Assembly: GCF_011302915.1 (NCBI RefSeq)
Contig: NZ_CP049872.1
Coordinates: 372,001-436,000 of the forward strand
DNA length: 64,000 nt
From: Thermomonas sp. HDW16
GTDB taxonomy: Bacteria; Pseudomonadota; Gammaproteobacteria; Xanthomonadales; Xanthomonadaceae
Direction: 5' to 3'
Shown here: positions 1-11,817 of the stretch, one piece after another
Layout: each line of letters opens with the position of its first letter
How positions within the stretch are numbered: position 1 is the stretch's first letter
The notes under the pieces: model-generated
The model's database searches: none
Told to the model about the DNA's origin: nothing
What the model saw: the letters and a program-made list of their open reading frames with translations, nothing else
Program-made: the position numbers and the translations under genes

Positions 1-572
1 TCTTCCAGCGCCTGCGCCACGAACAGGCCGAACAGGTTCTCGGTATAGAAATTGGTTGCGTTCAGCGGGTCGGTGTCCGCGCGCAGGCTGCCGCCCAGCC
101 AGCGCGACAACGCGGCCTTGTCGGCGATCGCATCAACGCCGTCCAGCTTCGCCTGCAGCGGCGCGAGCCCGCGCGTTTCGATGCTGGCCTCGTCCATGTA
201 CGCCGCGTAGTAGTCGGCGATCTTGCGCTCGTTGCTGCCGGCGGCGGGGTTGGCCTTGTCCAGGCCCTGGATCAGGTCGGAGAGGCGTTTTTCGGCTTTC
301 TCGAACACGTAATAGCCGGTGCTCATGCTGGCGCGGTCGGCCGGGATTTCGGTGACCTTCTTCCACGCGCCATTGGCGTATTCGTCGAAGTCGTCGCCGG
401 GCTGCACGGCCTTGTCGATGCCGGCCAGGTCGATGCCGGAGGTCGGCGCGGCCGGCGCTTCGACGGTCACCGGTGTTGCGGTCTTGTCGGCGGAAGGCGC
501 GCGCTCGCAGGCCGCCAGTGAAGCAAGGATGGCAAGCGCCAGCGCGGCGCGGCGGAGGGACGTGGAAGGCAT
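1..572 (-). CDS. M13-family (neprilysin/PepO-like) metallopeptidase, N-terminal part
   Basis: The gene runs off the left edge, so only about 190 N-terminal residues are visible. The start is the ATG at 572, with a GAGG ribosome site eight bases upstream. The first 22 residues form a lipoprotein signal with lipobox LAAC (Cys22). After a low-complexity linker comes the motif GIDKAVQPGDDFDEYANG, followed by residues typical of the M13 N-terminal domain (NGAWKK, IPAD). M13 enzymes are zinc endopeptidases that cleave oligopeptides. The HExxH zinc site and the C-terminal half lie outside the window, so catalytic competence cannot be judged. The inferred location is periplasmic and anchored to a membrane by lipid. 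The family call is firm because the N-terminal block is distinctive. Confidence 0.85.
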   Translation of the reverse strand, partial: MPSTSLRRAALALAILASLAACERAPSADKTATPVTVEAPAAPTSGIDLAGIDKAVQPGDDFDEYANGAWKKVTEIPADRASMSTGYYVFEKAEKRLSDLIQGLDKANPAAGSNERKIADYYAAYMDEASIETRGLAPLQAKLDGVDAIADKAALSRWLGGSLRADTDPLNATNFYTENLFGLFVAQALE

Positions 573-652
573 GCGGGGAACCTCGCGTGGATGACTCGCG
601 CATCCTGCGCCGATTCGCATTTTGAACATGTGCAGGAAGTCAGGCCGACTGC

Positions 653-685
653 AAAAAACGAACGCCGGCACTGGGCCGGCGTTCG
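653..685 (-). terminator. Rho-independent terminator of the porin-MFS operon
   Basis: An 11-bp perfect inverted repeat (arms 659-669 and 675-685, loop ACTGG) is followed on the minus strand by a run of T (six A's at 653-658 on the plus strand). It lies 22 bases past the stop of the MFS transporter gene. Confidence 0.85.
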
Positions 686-707
686 CGCATCCACGGGGGA
701 GGATGGC

Positions 708-2369
708 TTACTTGGTGATGTCCACGTCTTTGGTCTCGCGCAGGAACAGTGAGCCGATCACGAAGGTCATCAGCGCGATGATCACCGGGTACCACAGTCC
801 CTGGTACATATTGCCGGTGGCCGCGACCAGGCCAAACGAGATGGTGGGCAGGAAGCCGCCGAACCAGCCGTTGCCGATGTGGTACGGCAGCGACATCGAG
901 GTGTAGCGGATGCGGGTCGGGAACAGTTCCACCAGCCAGGCGGCGATGGGCCCGTAGACCATGGTCACGTAGATCACCAGGATCCACAGCAGCAGCAGGA
1001 CCATTGGCTTGTTGATGCGCGCCGGGTCCGCCTTTTCCGGATAGCCGGCCGCGGTCAACGCGCCCTTCAGTTCCTTGCCGAAGGCGTCCGACTTGGCCTT
1101 GCCCTCGTCCTTGGTCAGGCCCGCGCCTTCGAAACCAGCCACGTCGGTGCCGCCGATGCTCACCTTCGCCACCGAGCCGGCCGCTGCAGGCTGGATGGTG
1201 TACGGGATGCCGGCCTTGGCCAGCGCCGTCGCCGCGATGTCGCAGGAGTTGGTGAACACCTTCTTGCCGATCGGATCGAACATGAAGCTGCAGGTGTTCG
1301 GGTCGGCATGGATCACCGCCGGTGCATTGGTGCGCGCTTCCTCCACGCCCGGGTTGGCGAAGTGGGTGAGCCCCTTGAAGATCGGGAAGTAGGTGAGCGC
1401 GGCCAACAGGCAGCCGGCCATGATGATCTTCTTGCGGCCGATCTTGTCCGACAACCAGCCGAACACCACGAAGAACGGCGTGGCCAGCAACAGCGCGCCT
1501 GCGATCATCAGGTTGGCGGTGGTGCCATCGACCTTCAGCGTCTGGGTGAGGAAGAACAGCGAATAGAACTGGCCGCCGTACCAGACCACGGCCTGACCGG
1601 CGGTGGCGCCGAACAGTGCCAGCAGCATCAGCTTGCCGTTGCTGGAGAACAGGCTGTCGCGGAACGGGGTCTTGGCGACCTTGCCTTCGTCCTTCATCTG
1701 CTGGAACAGCGGCGATTCGCTCAATTGCATGCGGATCCACACGGACACGCCAAGCAGCGCGATCGACACCAGGAACGGGATGCGCCAGCCCCAGGCTTCG
1801 AAGGCTTCGTTGCCCAGGTACACGCGGCAGCCAAGGATCACAAGCAACGACAGGAACAGGCCGGCCGTCGCGGTGATCTGGATGAAGCTGGTGTACAGGC
1901 CGCGCTTGCCGTTCGGTGCATGCTCGGCGACATAAGTCGCCGCGCCGCCGTACTCGCCGCCCAATGCCAAGCCCTGCAACAGTCGCAGGATGATCAGGAT
2001 GACCGGCGCAGCCACGCCGATGCTGGCGTAGTTGGGCAACACGCCGACCAGAAAGGTCGACAGGCCCATGATCACGATGGTGACCAGGAAGGTGTATTTG
2101 CGGCCGATGCGGTCGCCCAGGCTGCCGAAGAAGGCCGCGCCGAACGGACGCACGAAGAAGCCGGCCGCGAACGCGAGCAGGGCGAAGATGAAGCCGGTGG
2201 TCTCGTTGACGCCGCTGAAGAACTGCTTGGCGATGATCGCGGCCAATGAGCCGTACAGGTAGAAGTCGTACCACTCGAAGACCGTGCCCAAACTGGACGC
2301 GAAGATGACCTTCTTGTGACTCTGGGTGAGCGCGCCCGAAGGCGACGCGTTGGCGGTAGTGCTGGACAT
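708..2369 (-). CDS. MFS transporter, metabolite:H+ symporter (MHS) family, with large periplasmic loop insert
   Basis: This is a 553-residue inner-membrane transporter. The start at 2369 has GGGAGG five bases upstream. The N-terminal FEWYDFYLYG segment and the GDRIGRK and SDKIGRKK loop motifs identify the MHS (ProP/ShiA/KgtP-like) branch of the major facilitator superfamily, which imports organic acids, osmolytes or aromatic acids with protons. Family members usually have about 430-450 residues. The extra length here is a roughly 100-residue insert between predicted TM9 and TM10, on the periplasmic side, containing two cysteines about 17 residues apart. The gene follows a DcaP-like porin by 11 bases, so the pair probably moves one solute across both membranes. 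Being next to divergent acs suggests a short organic acid, but that is inference. Confidence 0.85.
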   Translation of the reverse strand: MSSTTANASPSGALTQSHKKVIFASSLGTVFEWYDFYLYGSLAAIIAKQFFSGVNETTGFIFALLAFAAGFFVRPFGAAFFGSLGDRIGRKYTFLVTIVIMGLSTFLVGVLPNYASIGVAAPVILIILRLLQGLALGGEYGGAATYVAEHAPNGKRGLYTSFIQITATAGLFLSLLVILGCRVYLGNEAFEAWGWRIPFLVSIALLGVSVWIRMQLSESPLFQQMKDEGKVAKTPFRDSLFSSNGKLMLLALFGATAGQAVVWYGGQFYSLFFLTQTLKVDGTTANLMIAGALLLATPFFVVFGWLSDKIGRKKIIMAGCLLAALTYFPIFKGLTHFANPGVEEARTNAPAVIHADPNTCSFMFDPIGKKVFTNSCDIAATALAKAGIPYTIQPAAAGSVAKVSIGGTDVAGFEGAGLTKDEGKAKSDAFGKELKGALTAAGYPEKADPARINKPMVLLLLWILVIYVTMVYGPIAAWLVELFPTRIRYTSMSLPYHIGNGWFGGFLPTISFGLVAATGNMYQGLWYPVIIALMTFVIGSLFLRETKDVDITK

Positions 2370-2380
2370 GGACGCCTCCC

Positions 2381-3748
2381 TTAGAAGCTGTACTTGACGG
2401 TGGTATGGATGCGGCGCAGGTCGCCGTCGGCGCCGCTTTCGAGCTCGCGGTTGCCGAAGATGAGTTCCGCGCCGATGTCGAGTTTCGGGAACGGGCTGTA
2501 GATCAGGTTGGCGTGGATCGACTGCGCGGACTTGGTCACGCCGAAGCCGGTCCAGTCGGTGTCGTTGTCGAACTGCGCGCGCGAGAACATCAGGTTGCCG
2601 CGCAGTTTCGGATCGAACACATGTCGCCAGGCCACGAAGCCGGCGAGCACGCCGGTCGATTCGATGTCGCCGCTGGTCGCATCCAGCGTGCCGTCCGCGC
2701 CCAACGCGAAACCGACGTAACGGCCGATGCCACTGCCGCCGGTGAGCATGTAGCGGATGTCGTCGGTCTTCGACACGTTGTACTTGCCGGACACGCTGGC
2801 GCCGAAGCCGGTGCTGCTGGCCTCCGTCGTCGCGGTTTCATGGCGCAGTTGCCGCGCCAGGCCGGCCACGCTGAAGTGGCCCCAATCCCCCTTCCTGGTG
2901 AAGCGCGCGGTCACGTCGGGCATGTTGCCGTCGTCGCTGGTGGTGCGTGCGGTAGTGCGATAACCGCCGACCACGGTCTGCGGATTTTCCAGCGCGACGG
3001 AGAATGCGCCGCTGGTGTAGCGCAGTTGCGCCTGGCGCACGAAGGTGGTGCCTTCGGTCGGGCCCACGAAGTCCACCGCATCCGGCAGCGCGGCCACGTC
3101 CTGGAAGTTCGACCACGTCTGGCCTGCCAGCCACTTGTCCCAGCTCACGTAAGCCTGGCGCAGGGTCACGCCATGCGTGTTGGTGGACGCCTGGTTGCCG
3201 AGGTTCGACATCCCGCCGCCGAACAGGTCGAATTCCAGGTAGGCGCGGGTCTTGTGGCCTTGCACGTCGCCATCGGCGGCGAACCAGAAGCGCGAGAACT
3301 GCGCATGGGTATCGATGTCGCCGCCGGATTCGTCGCTGCCGCCGACCGGGATCGCGCCTGGCAGATAGAACATGCGCCCGGCGCTGCCGTCGGCGATCTC
3401 GCCGTCGCTGGTATCGGTGTACATCGCATCCAGCTTGATGAAGCCGCCAAAGCTGAAACGGCCATCGGGATTACCGGCAACAAGAATGGGCGACGACTGG
3501 ATTTTCGGCTTGCCATCGACCGGTGCGGCCTGCGCCACGCGTACCTGGTCAAGCGCGGTCTGCGTTTGCGTCAGTGTCGCTTGTTGCTGCTGTTGGGCGC
3601 CGACTAGCGCCTGCACTTGCGCCTCAAGTTGCGCAATGCGCGTCTCAAGCTCCTTTTCTTTCGCGGTCTGTGCGAAGGCCATGCCCGGCAGTAACAGGGC
3701 TGCGGTGATGGCAAGCGCGAGTCGCTTGCGGGTTTTGCTTGCGTCCAT
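2381..3748 (-). CDS. DcaP-like trimeric outer-membrane porin
   Basis: 455 residues from the ATG at 3748, chosen because GGGAGGGG lies just upstream and a clean signal peptide follows (KTRKR, hydrophobic core, cleavage near MAFAQ). A frame-consistent start 19 codons further up has no such signal. After cleavage there is a short coiled coil (ELETRIAQLEAQVQALVG, then Q-rich), then a beta-barrel domain with alternating aromatic strands and the terminal residues KYSF typical of outer-membrane proteins. N-terminal coiled coil plus barrel is the DcaP/porin_10-like layout, associated with uptake of dicarboxylic acids and other negatively charged solutes. The MFS gene begins 11 bases after the stop, so the two form an operon. 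The exact substrate is not determinable. Confidence 0.85.
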   Translation of the reverse strand: MDASKTRKRLALAITAALLLPGMAFAQTAKEKELETRIAQLEAQVQALVGAQQQQQATLTQTQTALDQVRVAQAAPVDGKPKIQSSPILVAGNPDGRFSFGGFIKLDAMYTDTSDGEIADGSAGRMFYLPGAIPVGGSDESGGDIDTHAQFSRFWFAADGDVQGHKTRAYLEFDLFGGGMSNLGNQASTNTHGVTLRQAYVSWDKWLAGQTWSNFQDVAALPDAVDFVGPTEGTTFVRQAQLRYTSGAFSVALENPQTVVGGYRTTARTTSDDGNMPDVTARFTRKGDWGHFSVAGLARQLRHETATTEASSTGFGASVSGKYNVSKTDDIRYMLTGGSGIGRYVGFALGADGTLDATSGDIESTGVLAGFVAWRHVFDPKLRGNLMFSRAQFDNDTDWTGFGVTKSAQSIHANLIYSPFPKLDIGAELIFGNRELESGADGDLRRIHTTVKYSF

Positions 3749-3821
3749 CGTTCCCCTCCCAGAGGCGTCATTGGTCACGGAACCGAGCCTGCACGCCCCG
3801 CGCATGCCCGCCTATTCGCCT

Positions 3822-3852
3822 TTGGTCGCAAATGCACGTCGCTTACGACCAA
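3822..3852. promoter_or_regulatory. Inverted repeat in the divergent porin/acs intergenic region
   Basis: TTGGTCG at 3822-3828 and its exact reverse complement CGACCAA at 3846-3852 are separated by 17 bases, inside the 174-bp region between the porin start and the acs start. The arms are 24 bases centre to centre, a little over two helical turns. A dimeric regulator acting on both operons would fit; the CrbR-like protein encoded after acs is the obvious candidate, by inference. Confidence 0.4.
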
Positions 3853-3922
3853 TGTCTACACCGCCGGCCAACGCACGCGGCGCTAAACTCGGATACAGGC
3901 ATTGCATTGCAGGAATCCCGCC

Positions 3923-5869
<1,947 letters not shown>

Positions 5870-5900
5870 TCGCGCTCCTGACGAAAGCAACGATGCGCGC

Positions 5901-6569
5901 ATGCCGACGATCCTGATCGCCGACGACCATCCGCTGTTTCGCGAGGCCATGCGCCACGCGGTGGGCCGCATCCTGCCGGATGCCGTCTTGCACGAAGCCG
6001 ACAGCGCCGACGCGCTGTACGCACTGGTCGATGCGAATGCGGATGCCGACCTGCTGCTGCTCGACCTCAACATGCCCGGCGTGCAGGGTTATGGCGCGCT
6101 TGTCCACCTGCGCGGACTGCATCCGCAGTTGCCCGTGGTGGTGGTTTCCGGGCGCGAGGAGCCTGTGGTGATCCGTCGCGCGCTGGAACACGGTGCGGCG
6201 GGCTTCATTCCGAAGTCATCCGATTCGGCGACGATCGCGACCGCGCTGTCGCGCGTACTCGAGGGCGAACGCTGGATCCCGCCTGGCGTACCGACTGGTG
6301 AAGCGATCCAGCCCGAAGAACGCGACGTCGCCCGCCGCCTGGCCGAGCTCACCCCGCAGCAATTCCGCGTGCTGCAGATGCTGGCGACAGGCCAGCTCAA
6401 CAAGCAGATCGCCTACGCGCTCAATGTTTCCGAAGCCACGATCAAGGCGCACATGACCGCGATCCTGCGCAAGCTCGGTGCCAGCAATCGCACACAGGCG
6501 GTGCTGATCGCCGGCAAGCTGGCGCTTGATCCCGACAGCGTGGTGCTGCCGGACGAAGACGCCGACTAG
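5901..6569 (+). CDS. LuxR/NarL-type response regulator, CrbR-like (acetate switch)
   Basis: 222 residues starting at the ATG at 5901 (MPTILIADDH). The receiver domain occupies residues 1-115 with the acidic pair ADD near residue 8, phospho-acceptor Asp55 (LLLLDLNMPG) and conserved Lys105. A LuxR-type helix-turn-helix spans roughly residues 148-205 (LTPQQFRVLQML, LNVSEATIKAHM). In Vibrio and Pseudomonas, regulators of this type (CrbR, also ErbR/AgmR-like) pair with SLC5-domain histidine kinases (CrbS) and activate acs. Here the gene directly follows acs, and a CrbS-like kinase lies 7 kb away, though broken. The CrbR assignment rests on this context and overall resemblance. Confidence 0.8.
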   Translation: MPTILIADDHPLFREAMRHAVGRILPDAVLHEADSADALYALVDANADADLLLLDLNMPGVQGYGALVHLRGLHPQLPVVVVSGREEPVVIRRALEHGAAGFIPKSSDSATIATALSRVLEGERWIPPGVPTGEAIQPEERDVARRLAELTPQQFRVLQMLATGQLNKQIAYALNVSEATIKAHMTAILRKLGASNRTQAVLIAGKLALDPDSVVLPDEDAD

Positions 6570-6588
6570 CGCGTACCCACCATGTGCG

Positions 6589-7224
6589 TCATGGCTCGAC
6601 GTGCAGTCCGCGCAAGGCGACAGTCAGCGCTTCGTGAAGCAATTCCAGGTCCATTTTCGGATGCCGCGCCTGGCGCATCTTCAGGCCATCGAACACACTG
6701 CGCAGCACCAGCACGCGCGCCGGCAGTTGCGCTGCGGGCACGCCCAGGCCGCCTTGTTCGCGCGGGCGCGCCAGCCATGCGCCGAGCGCAACGTCGACGT
6801 GGCGATCGAGCGCATCGAACGCACTGGCGATCACCGGGTCGCGGCCGGATTCGGCGACGATCTCCAGAATCAGCGCGGGTTCCAGCATGCGCGCCGCGCC
6901 ACCTTCCTTGCCGGCGCTGTCCGCATCTTCGCGGAAGCGTTCGACGATGAAACTGGCGGCATCGCGCGCGCCCGATTGGAAGACTTGCAGGTCATCGGCC
7001 ATGAGTTCGATCTGCCTGGAGACGATGCCGTGGATCAATTCCGACTTGCCGGCGAAATAGCGGTAGATCAATCCCGCGCTCATCTGCGCGGTCTCGGCGA
7101 TCATCGCCATGCTGGCGCCATGGAAGCCGCGTTCGGTGAAGCATTTCTGCGCCGCATCCAGGATGCGGTTGCGCTGTGCCTTGGTACGGGCTTCTCGCCG
7201 GCTTTCGGTCGTGGACGGGCTCAT
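6589..7224 (-). CDS. TetR/AcrR-family transcriptional regulator of the RND operon
   Basis: 211 residues from the ATG at 7224, which overlaps the stop of the upstream outer-membrane-factor gene as ATGA. That overlap fixes the start and implies translational coupling. The N-terminal TetR helix-turn-helix is clear (RILDAAQKCFTERGFHGASM, then AQMSAGLIYRYFAGKSEL). The remaining residues are an all-helical ligand-binding/dimerisation domain. Being the last gene of an efflux operon, it most likely represses that operon until a pump substrate binds; palindromes in front of the adaptor gene are candidate operators. Placing the repressor gene last, under the pump promoter, would give negative feedback. 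The family is certain; the target is inferred from position. Confidence 0.9.
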   Translation of the reverse strand: MSPSTTESRREARTKAQRNRILDAAQKCFTERGFHGASMAMIAETAQMSAGLIYRYFAGKSELIHGIVSRQIELMADDLQVFQSGARDAASFIVERFREDADSAGKEGGAARMLEPALILEIVAESGRDPVIASAFDALDRHVDVALGAWLARPREQGGLGVPAAQLPARVLVLRSVFDGLKMRQARHPKMDLELLHEALTVALRGLHVEP

Positions 7225-8639
7225 GGCGTGGCCGTGGCGACAGTGCCATCGGCCTGCCAACCCCCGCCCATCGCGGTGTACAGCGTCACCCGGTTGGTTT
7301 GTTCGGCCAGCCGCGCCGCCACCAGTCCCTGCTGCGCGGCATAACGGGTGCGCTGTGCGTCCAGCAAGGTGAGGTAACTGTCGTAGCCGGCGTCGTAGCG
7401 GGCCTTGGACAACTGCTCCGCGCGTTCGGCTGCGGCCAGCAGACGTTCGGCTGCCGCACGCTGGTCGGCGAGGGTGCCACTGAGGCTGATCGCGTCGGCC
7501 ACTTCACGGAAGCCGGCCTGGATCGCTTTCTCGTAATTGGCCAGGGCGATGTCGCGATTGGCGGTGGCCACGCTCAGGTTCGCGCGCAAGGCGCCGCCCT
7601 GGAAGATCGGCAGGTTCACCTGTGGGACAAAGCGCCAGGCGCGGCTGCCGGCATCGAACAGACCACTGAATTCATTGCTGGCGGTGCCGGCGCTTGCGGT
7701 CAGGCTGATCGAGGGGAAGAACGCCGCGCGCGCCGCGCCGATGTTGGCATTGGCGGACAGCAGGCCGTGCTCGGCGGCGAGGATGTCGGGACGCTGCAGC
7801 AAGATGTCGGAGGGCAGGCCGGCGGGTACATCGACCAGCGCCACCAGCCCGTCTTCGAATCCCTGTGGCAAATCGTCCGCGCCTACCGGTGAGCCGGCCA
7901 GCAAGTCCAGCGCGTGGCGATCCTGCTCCACTAGGCCGCTGTAGCGGGCCACGTTGCTGCGCGCGGTTTCCACCTGGGTCTGCGCCTGCGCCAGCACCAG
8001 TCCATTGACTGCGCCGACTTCATGGCGGCGTTCGGTCAGCTTGAGCGAAGCCTGCTGTGCGGCCAGCGTGTCGCGCGAGATCGCCAGCAGGCTTTGATCG
8101 GCCGCCAGCGCCATCCATGCATTGCTGGTCTGAGCGATCAACGCGATCTGCGCGGCGCGGCGGTTTTCTTCCTGTGCGAAATACTGCTGCAGCGCGGCCT
8201 CGCTGAGGTTGCGCACGCGGCCGAACAGATCCAGTTCGAAACTGGCCATGCCCAGCGATGCGCTGTAGGTCTCGTTGACCGGTGCGTCGCCGCCGCTGCG
8301 CTCCAGGGTGGCGTTGGCACCGATCGCCGGCAGGCGTTCGGCACGCTGGATGCGGTATTGCTGGCGCACGCGTTCGACGTTCAGTACCGCGACGCGCAGG
8401 TCGCGGTTGTTGTCCAGCGCCTGCGCGACCACGCGTTCAAGACGCGGATCGACCAGCACCTCGCGCCAGCCGGCGTCGGCGGCGATCAGGCTGACGTCGG
8501 TCGCATTTGTGCGCGGTTGCGCCGACCAGGTCTCGCGCACCTGCGACTGGGCAGCGGGCGTCGGCGGCACCAGGGTGGCGCAGCCGGACGTGGCCAGCGC
8601 GGCCGCCAGCGCGATGGCAAGGCCATGCAACTTAGCCAT
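7221..8639 (-). CDS. RND efflux outer-membrane factor (NodT/OprM-type lipoprotein)
   Basis: 472 residues. The signal peptide ends in a lipobox (TSGC), so the mature protein is lipid-anchored in the outer membrane. Two repeated OEP (TolC-like) domains follow, each with long helices of the coiled-coil tunnel (for example [20 protein letters not shown] and [20 protein letters not shown]) and barrel strands. It forms the trimeric exit duct for the adjacent RND pump. The start overlaps the pump gene's stop by eight bases, and the stop overlaps the TetR start, so translation is coupled across the operon. Length and motifs match OprM/CmeC-type factors. Confidence 0.93.
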   Translation of the reverse strand: MAKLHGLAIALAAALATSGCATLVPPTPAAQSQVRETWSAQPRTNATDVSLIAADAGWREVLVDPRLERVVAQALDNNRDLRVAVLNVERVRQQYRIQRAERLPAIGANATLERSGGDAPVNETYSASLGMASFELDLFGRVRNLSEAALQQYFAQEENRRAAQIALIAQTSNAWMALAADQSLLAISRDTLAAQQASLKLTERRHEVGAVNGLVLAQAQTQVETARSNVARYSGLVEQDRHALDLLAGSPVGADDLPQGFEDGLVALVDVPAGLPSDILLQRPDILAAEHGLLSANANIGAARAAFFPSISLTASAGTASNEFSGLFDAGSRAWRFVPQVNLPIFQGGALRANLSVATANRDIALANYEKAIQAGFREVADAISLSGTLADQRAAAERLLAAAERAEQLSKARYDAGYDSYLTLLDAQRTRYAAQQGLVAARLAEQTNRVTLYTAMGGGWQADGTVATATP

Positions 8640-11600
8640 GGGTGGAGTCTCCTTCGACGGCGGCGGAGTCGTCCGCTTGCGTCGGCTTCTTGCGGGTGAA
8701 CAGGCGCACCACCACCAGATAGAACAGCGGGATGAAGAACACGCCCAGCGCGGTGCCGACGACCATGCCGCCGAGCACGCTGGTGCCGATCACGTTCTGC
8801 GCGCCGGAGCCGGCGCCGCTGGCGATGGCCAAGGGCAGCACGCCAAGGCCGAACGCGAGCGAGGTCATCACGATCGGGCGCAGGCGGTCGCGCACGGCCT
8901 GCATGATCGCGGGGATCAGCTTCATGCCGGCCTGCTCGTAGTTCTGCTTGGCGAACTCGATGATCAGCACTGCGTTCTTGCTGGTCAGGCCGACCGTGGT
9001 CAGCATGCCGACCTGGAAGTACACATCAAGTTCGTAGCCGCGCAGCATCGCCGCCAGCACCGCGCCCAACACGCCCAGCGGCGCGACCATCAGCACCGCG
9101 GTCGGCACGTTCCAGCTTTCATACAACGCCGCCAGCGCCAGGAACACGATCAGCAGCGACAGTGCGTACAGCAGGGTGGATTGGTTGCCGGCCTGGCGCT
9201 CCTGGTAGGACATCGCCGTCCACGCGGCGCTGTAGCCGGGCGGCAGTTCCGAGACCAGCCGTTCGATTTCGTCCATCGCATCGCCCGAGCTCACGCCTTC
9301 GGCGCCCTGGCCCTGGATTTCCATCGCGGCCACGCCGTTGTAGCGCTCCAGACGCGGTGAACCGTATTCCCAATGCCAGCTGGCGAACGAGGACACCGGC
9401 ACCATCTGTCCATTGGAGCCACGCACCGACCAGCGTTCGAAATCCTCCGGCGTCATCCGGTACGGCGCATCGGCCTGCATGTACACGCGCTTGACTCGGC
9501 CACGGTCGATGAAATCGTCGACATAGGCGCCACCCCAGGCCACCGCGAGGGTGTTGTTGATCGCCGAGACCGGCACGCCCAAGGTCTGCGCCTTGACCGG
9601 ATCCACCACCACCCGCAGCTGCGGGGTGTCGTCCTGCCCGTTCGGGCGCACATTGGCCAGCAGCGGGCTCTTGGCCGCCGCACCGAGCAACTGGTTGCGC
9701 GCGGCCACCAGCGCTTCATGGCCCTGGTTGGTGTTGTCTTGCAGGAAGAAGGTGAAGCCAGAGGAGATGCCCAGTTCCGGCATCGCTGGCGGGGCGAAGG
9801 CGAACACCATCGCGTCCTTGATCTGCGACAACGCGCCCATCGCGCGGCCGGTCATGGCAGCGACCTGCGATTCCGGCGTGGTGCGCTCATCCCAATCCTT
9901 CAGCTTGACGAAGGCCATGCCCGAGTTCTGGCCGGCACCGGCGAAGCTGAAGCCCTGCACCGAAAACACCGACTCGATCAGGTCGGACTCCTTCTCCATG
10001 AAGTAGTCCTCCAGCTTGTAGATCGACTGCAAGGTGCGTTCCTGGGTGGCACCGACCGGCGCCTGCACCATCGACATCAGCACGCCCTGGTCTTCATCCG
10101 GCAGGAACGAGCTGGGCAGGCGCATGAACAGCAGGCCCATCACCACCGCCAGCACGCCGTAGATCAGCATGAAGCGCTTTGGCCGCGCCAGCATGCCGCC
10201 CACGCCGCGCTGGTAGCGCGCGCTGCCGGCATCGAACTTGCGGTTGAACCAATCGAAGAACTTGCCGATCGGTCCGCCCATGTGCGCATGCGCCTCGCCC
10301 TTGTGCATCGGCTTGAGCATGGTCGCGCACAGCGCCGGGGTGAGCACCAGCGCGATCAGCACCGACAGACCCATGGCGATCACGATCGTGCCGGTGAACT
10401 GCTTGTAGATGATGCCGGTGGCGCCGCTCATGAAGCCCATCGGCACGAACACCGCGGCCAGCACCACGCCGATGCCGACCAGCGCGCCGGTGATCTGGTC
10501 CATCGATTTCTTGGTGGCCTCCTTCGGCGACAGGCCTTCCTCGGCCATCACGCGTTCGACGTTTTCCACCACCACGATGGCGTCGTCGACCAGCAGGCCG
10601 ATCGCCAGCACCATCGCGAACATGGTCAGCATGTTGATGGAGAAGCCCATCACGCCCAGCATCGCCACCGTGCCCAGCAGCACCACCGGCACCGCGATGG
10701 TCGGGATGATGGTGGCGCGGATGTTCTGCAGGAACAGGAACATCACCAGGAACACCAGCACCACCGCCTCCACCAGCGTGTGCAACACGCTTTCGATCGA
10801 CACCCGCACGAACGGCGTGGTGTCGAACGGCACCTTCACTTCAAGGCCGGCGGGGAAATTCGGCTTGAGCTTCTCCATCAATGCCGCCACCGCGTCGGCG
10901 GTATCCAGCGCGTTGGCACCGGTGGCCAGCGAGACCGCCACGCCGGAAGCCGGCTTGCGGTTGAAGCGACTGACCGCGTCGTAGCTCTGCGGGCCGATCT
11001 CCACCCGCGCCACGTCGCCCAGGGTCAGCTTGGAGCCGTCGGGATTGGCGCGCAGCACGATGGCGCGGAACTGTTCCGGCGTCTGCAGGCGATCCTGCGC
11101 GCTGATGGTGGCGTTCAACTGCTGGCCGGGCACCGCCGGCGCACCGCCCAACTGGCCCAGCGCGACCTGCGCGTTCTGCGCCTGCAGCGCGCCAGTGACG
11201 TCGCTGATCGCCAGGCTGTAGGTATCCAGCTTGTCCGGATCCAGCCAGATGCGCATGGCGTACTGCGCACCGAACACCTGCACCGAACCCACGCCCGGCA
11301 CGCGGCTAAGCGGATCCACGATGTTGGCGCTGACGTAGTCCGAGATGTCGTTGCGATCCATGCTGCCGTCTTCGGAAACGAAGGCCAGCACCTGCAGGAA
11401 GCCGCTCGACCCCTTGTTGACGCGCACGCCCTGGCGCTGCACTTCCTGCGGCAGCAGCGGCATCGCCGATTGCAGCTTGTTCTGCACCTGCACCTGGGCC
11501 ACGTCCGGATCGGTGCCGGTTTCGAAGGTCAGGGTGATCGAGGTAGCGCCGCTGCTGGAGCTGTTGGAGGACATGTAGATCAGGCCGTCCAGGCCGGTCA

Positions 11601-11805
11601 TCTGTTGTTCGATGATCTGGGTCACCGAGTCCTCGACCACCTTGGCCGAAGCGCCGGGATACACCGCGCCGACCGAGATCGCCGGCGGCGCCACGGTGGG
11701 GTAGCGCTCGATCGGCAGTTTGGTGATCGACAGTGCGCCTGCCAGCATCAGCAGGATCGCGACCACCCAGGCGAAGATCGGGCGATCGATGAAGAAACGT
11801 GCCAT
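8632..11805 (-). CDS. RND multidrug efflux pump, HAE1 family (AcrB/MexB-like)
   Basis: 1057 residues, matching AcrB (1049). It is an inner-membrane trimeric antiporter that expels hydrophobic drugs and toxic compounds using the proton gradient. The N-terminus [17 protein letters not shown] is the standard HAE1 start. Transmembrane helix 4 contains the paired aspartates ([18 protein letters not shown]) needed for proton relay. Two large periplasmic loops and 12 membrane segments are evident, ending with [20 protein letters not shown] and a short basic tail. The adaptor gene ends 12 bases upstream and the outer-membrane factor overlaps the 3' end, a complete tripartite operon. Substrates cannot be read from sequence. 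Confidence 0.96.
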   Translation of the reverse strand: MARFFIDRPIFAWVVAILLMLAGALSITKLPIERYPTVAPPAISVGAVYPGASAKVVEDSVTQIIEQQMTGLDGLIYMSSNSSSSGATSITLTFETGTDPDVAQVQVQNKLQSAMPLLPQEVQRQGVRVNKGSSGFLQVLAFVSEDGSMDRNDISDYVSANIVDPLSRVPGVGSVQVFGAQYAMRIWLDPDKLDTYSLAISDVTGALQAQNAQVALGQLGGAPAVPGQQLNATISAQDRLQTPEQFRAIVLRANPDGSKLTLGDVARVEIGPQSYDAVSRFNRKPASGVAVSLATGANALDTADAVAALMEKLKPNFPAGLEVKVPFDTTPFVRVSIESVLHTLVEAVVLVFLVMFLFLQNIRATIIPTIAVPVVLLGTVAMLGVMGFSINMLTMFAMVLAIGLLVDDAIVVVENVERVMAEEGLSPKEATKKSMDQITGALVGIGVVLAAVFVPMGFMSGATGIIYKQFTGTIVIAMGLSVLIALVLTPALCATMLKPMHKGEAHAHMGGPIGKFFDWFNRKFDAGSARYQRGVGGMLARPKRFMLIYGVLAVVMGLLFMRLPSSFLPDEDQGVLMSMVQAPVGATQERTLQSIYKLEDYFMEKESDLIESVFSVQGFSFAGAGQNSGMAFVKLKDWDERTTPESQVAAMTGRAMGALSQIKDAMVFAFAPPAMPELGISSGFTFFLQDNTNQGHEALVAARNQLLGAAAKSPLLANVRPNGQDDTPQLRVVVDPVKAQTLGVPVSAINNTLAVAWGGAYVDDFIDRGRVKRVYMQADAPYRMTPEDFERWSVRGSNGQMVPVSSFASWHWEYGSPRLERYNGVAAMEIQGQGAEGVSSGDAMDEIERLVSELPPGYSAAWTAMSYQERQAGNQSTLLYALSLLIVFLALAALYESWNVPTAVLMVAPLGVLGAVLAAMLRGYELDVYFQVGMLTTVGLTSKNAVLIIEFAKQNYEQAGMKLIPAIMQAVRDRLRPIVMTSLAFGLGVLPLAIASGAGSGAQNVIGTSVLGGMVVGTALGVFFIPLFYLVVVRLFTRKKPTQADDSAAVEGDSTHG

Positions 11806-11817
11806 GTGCCGCTCTCC

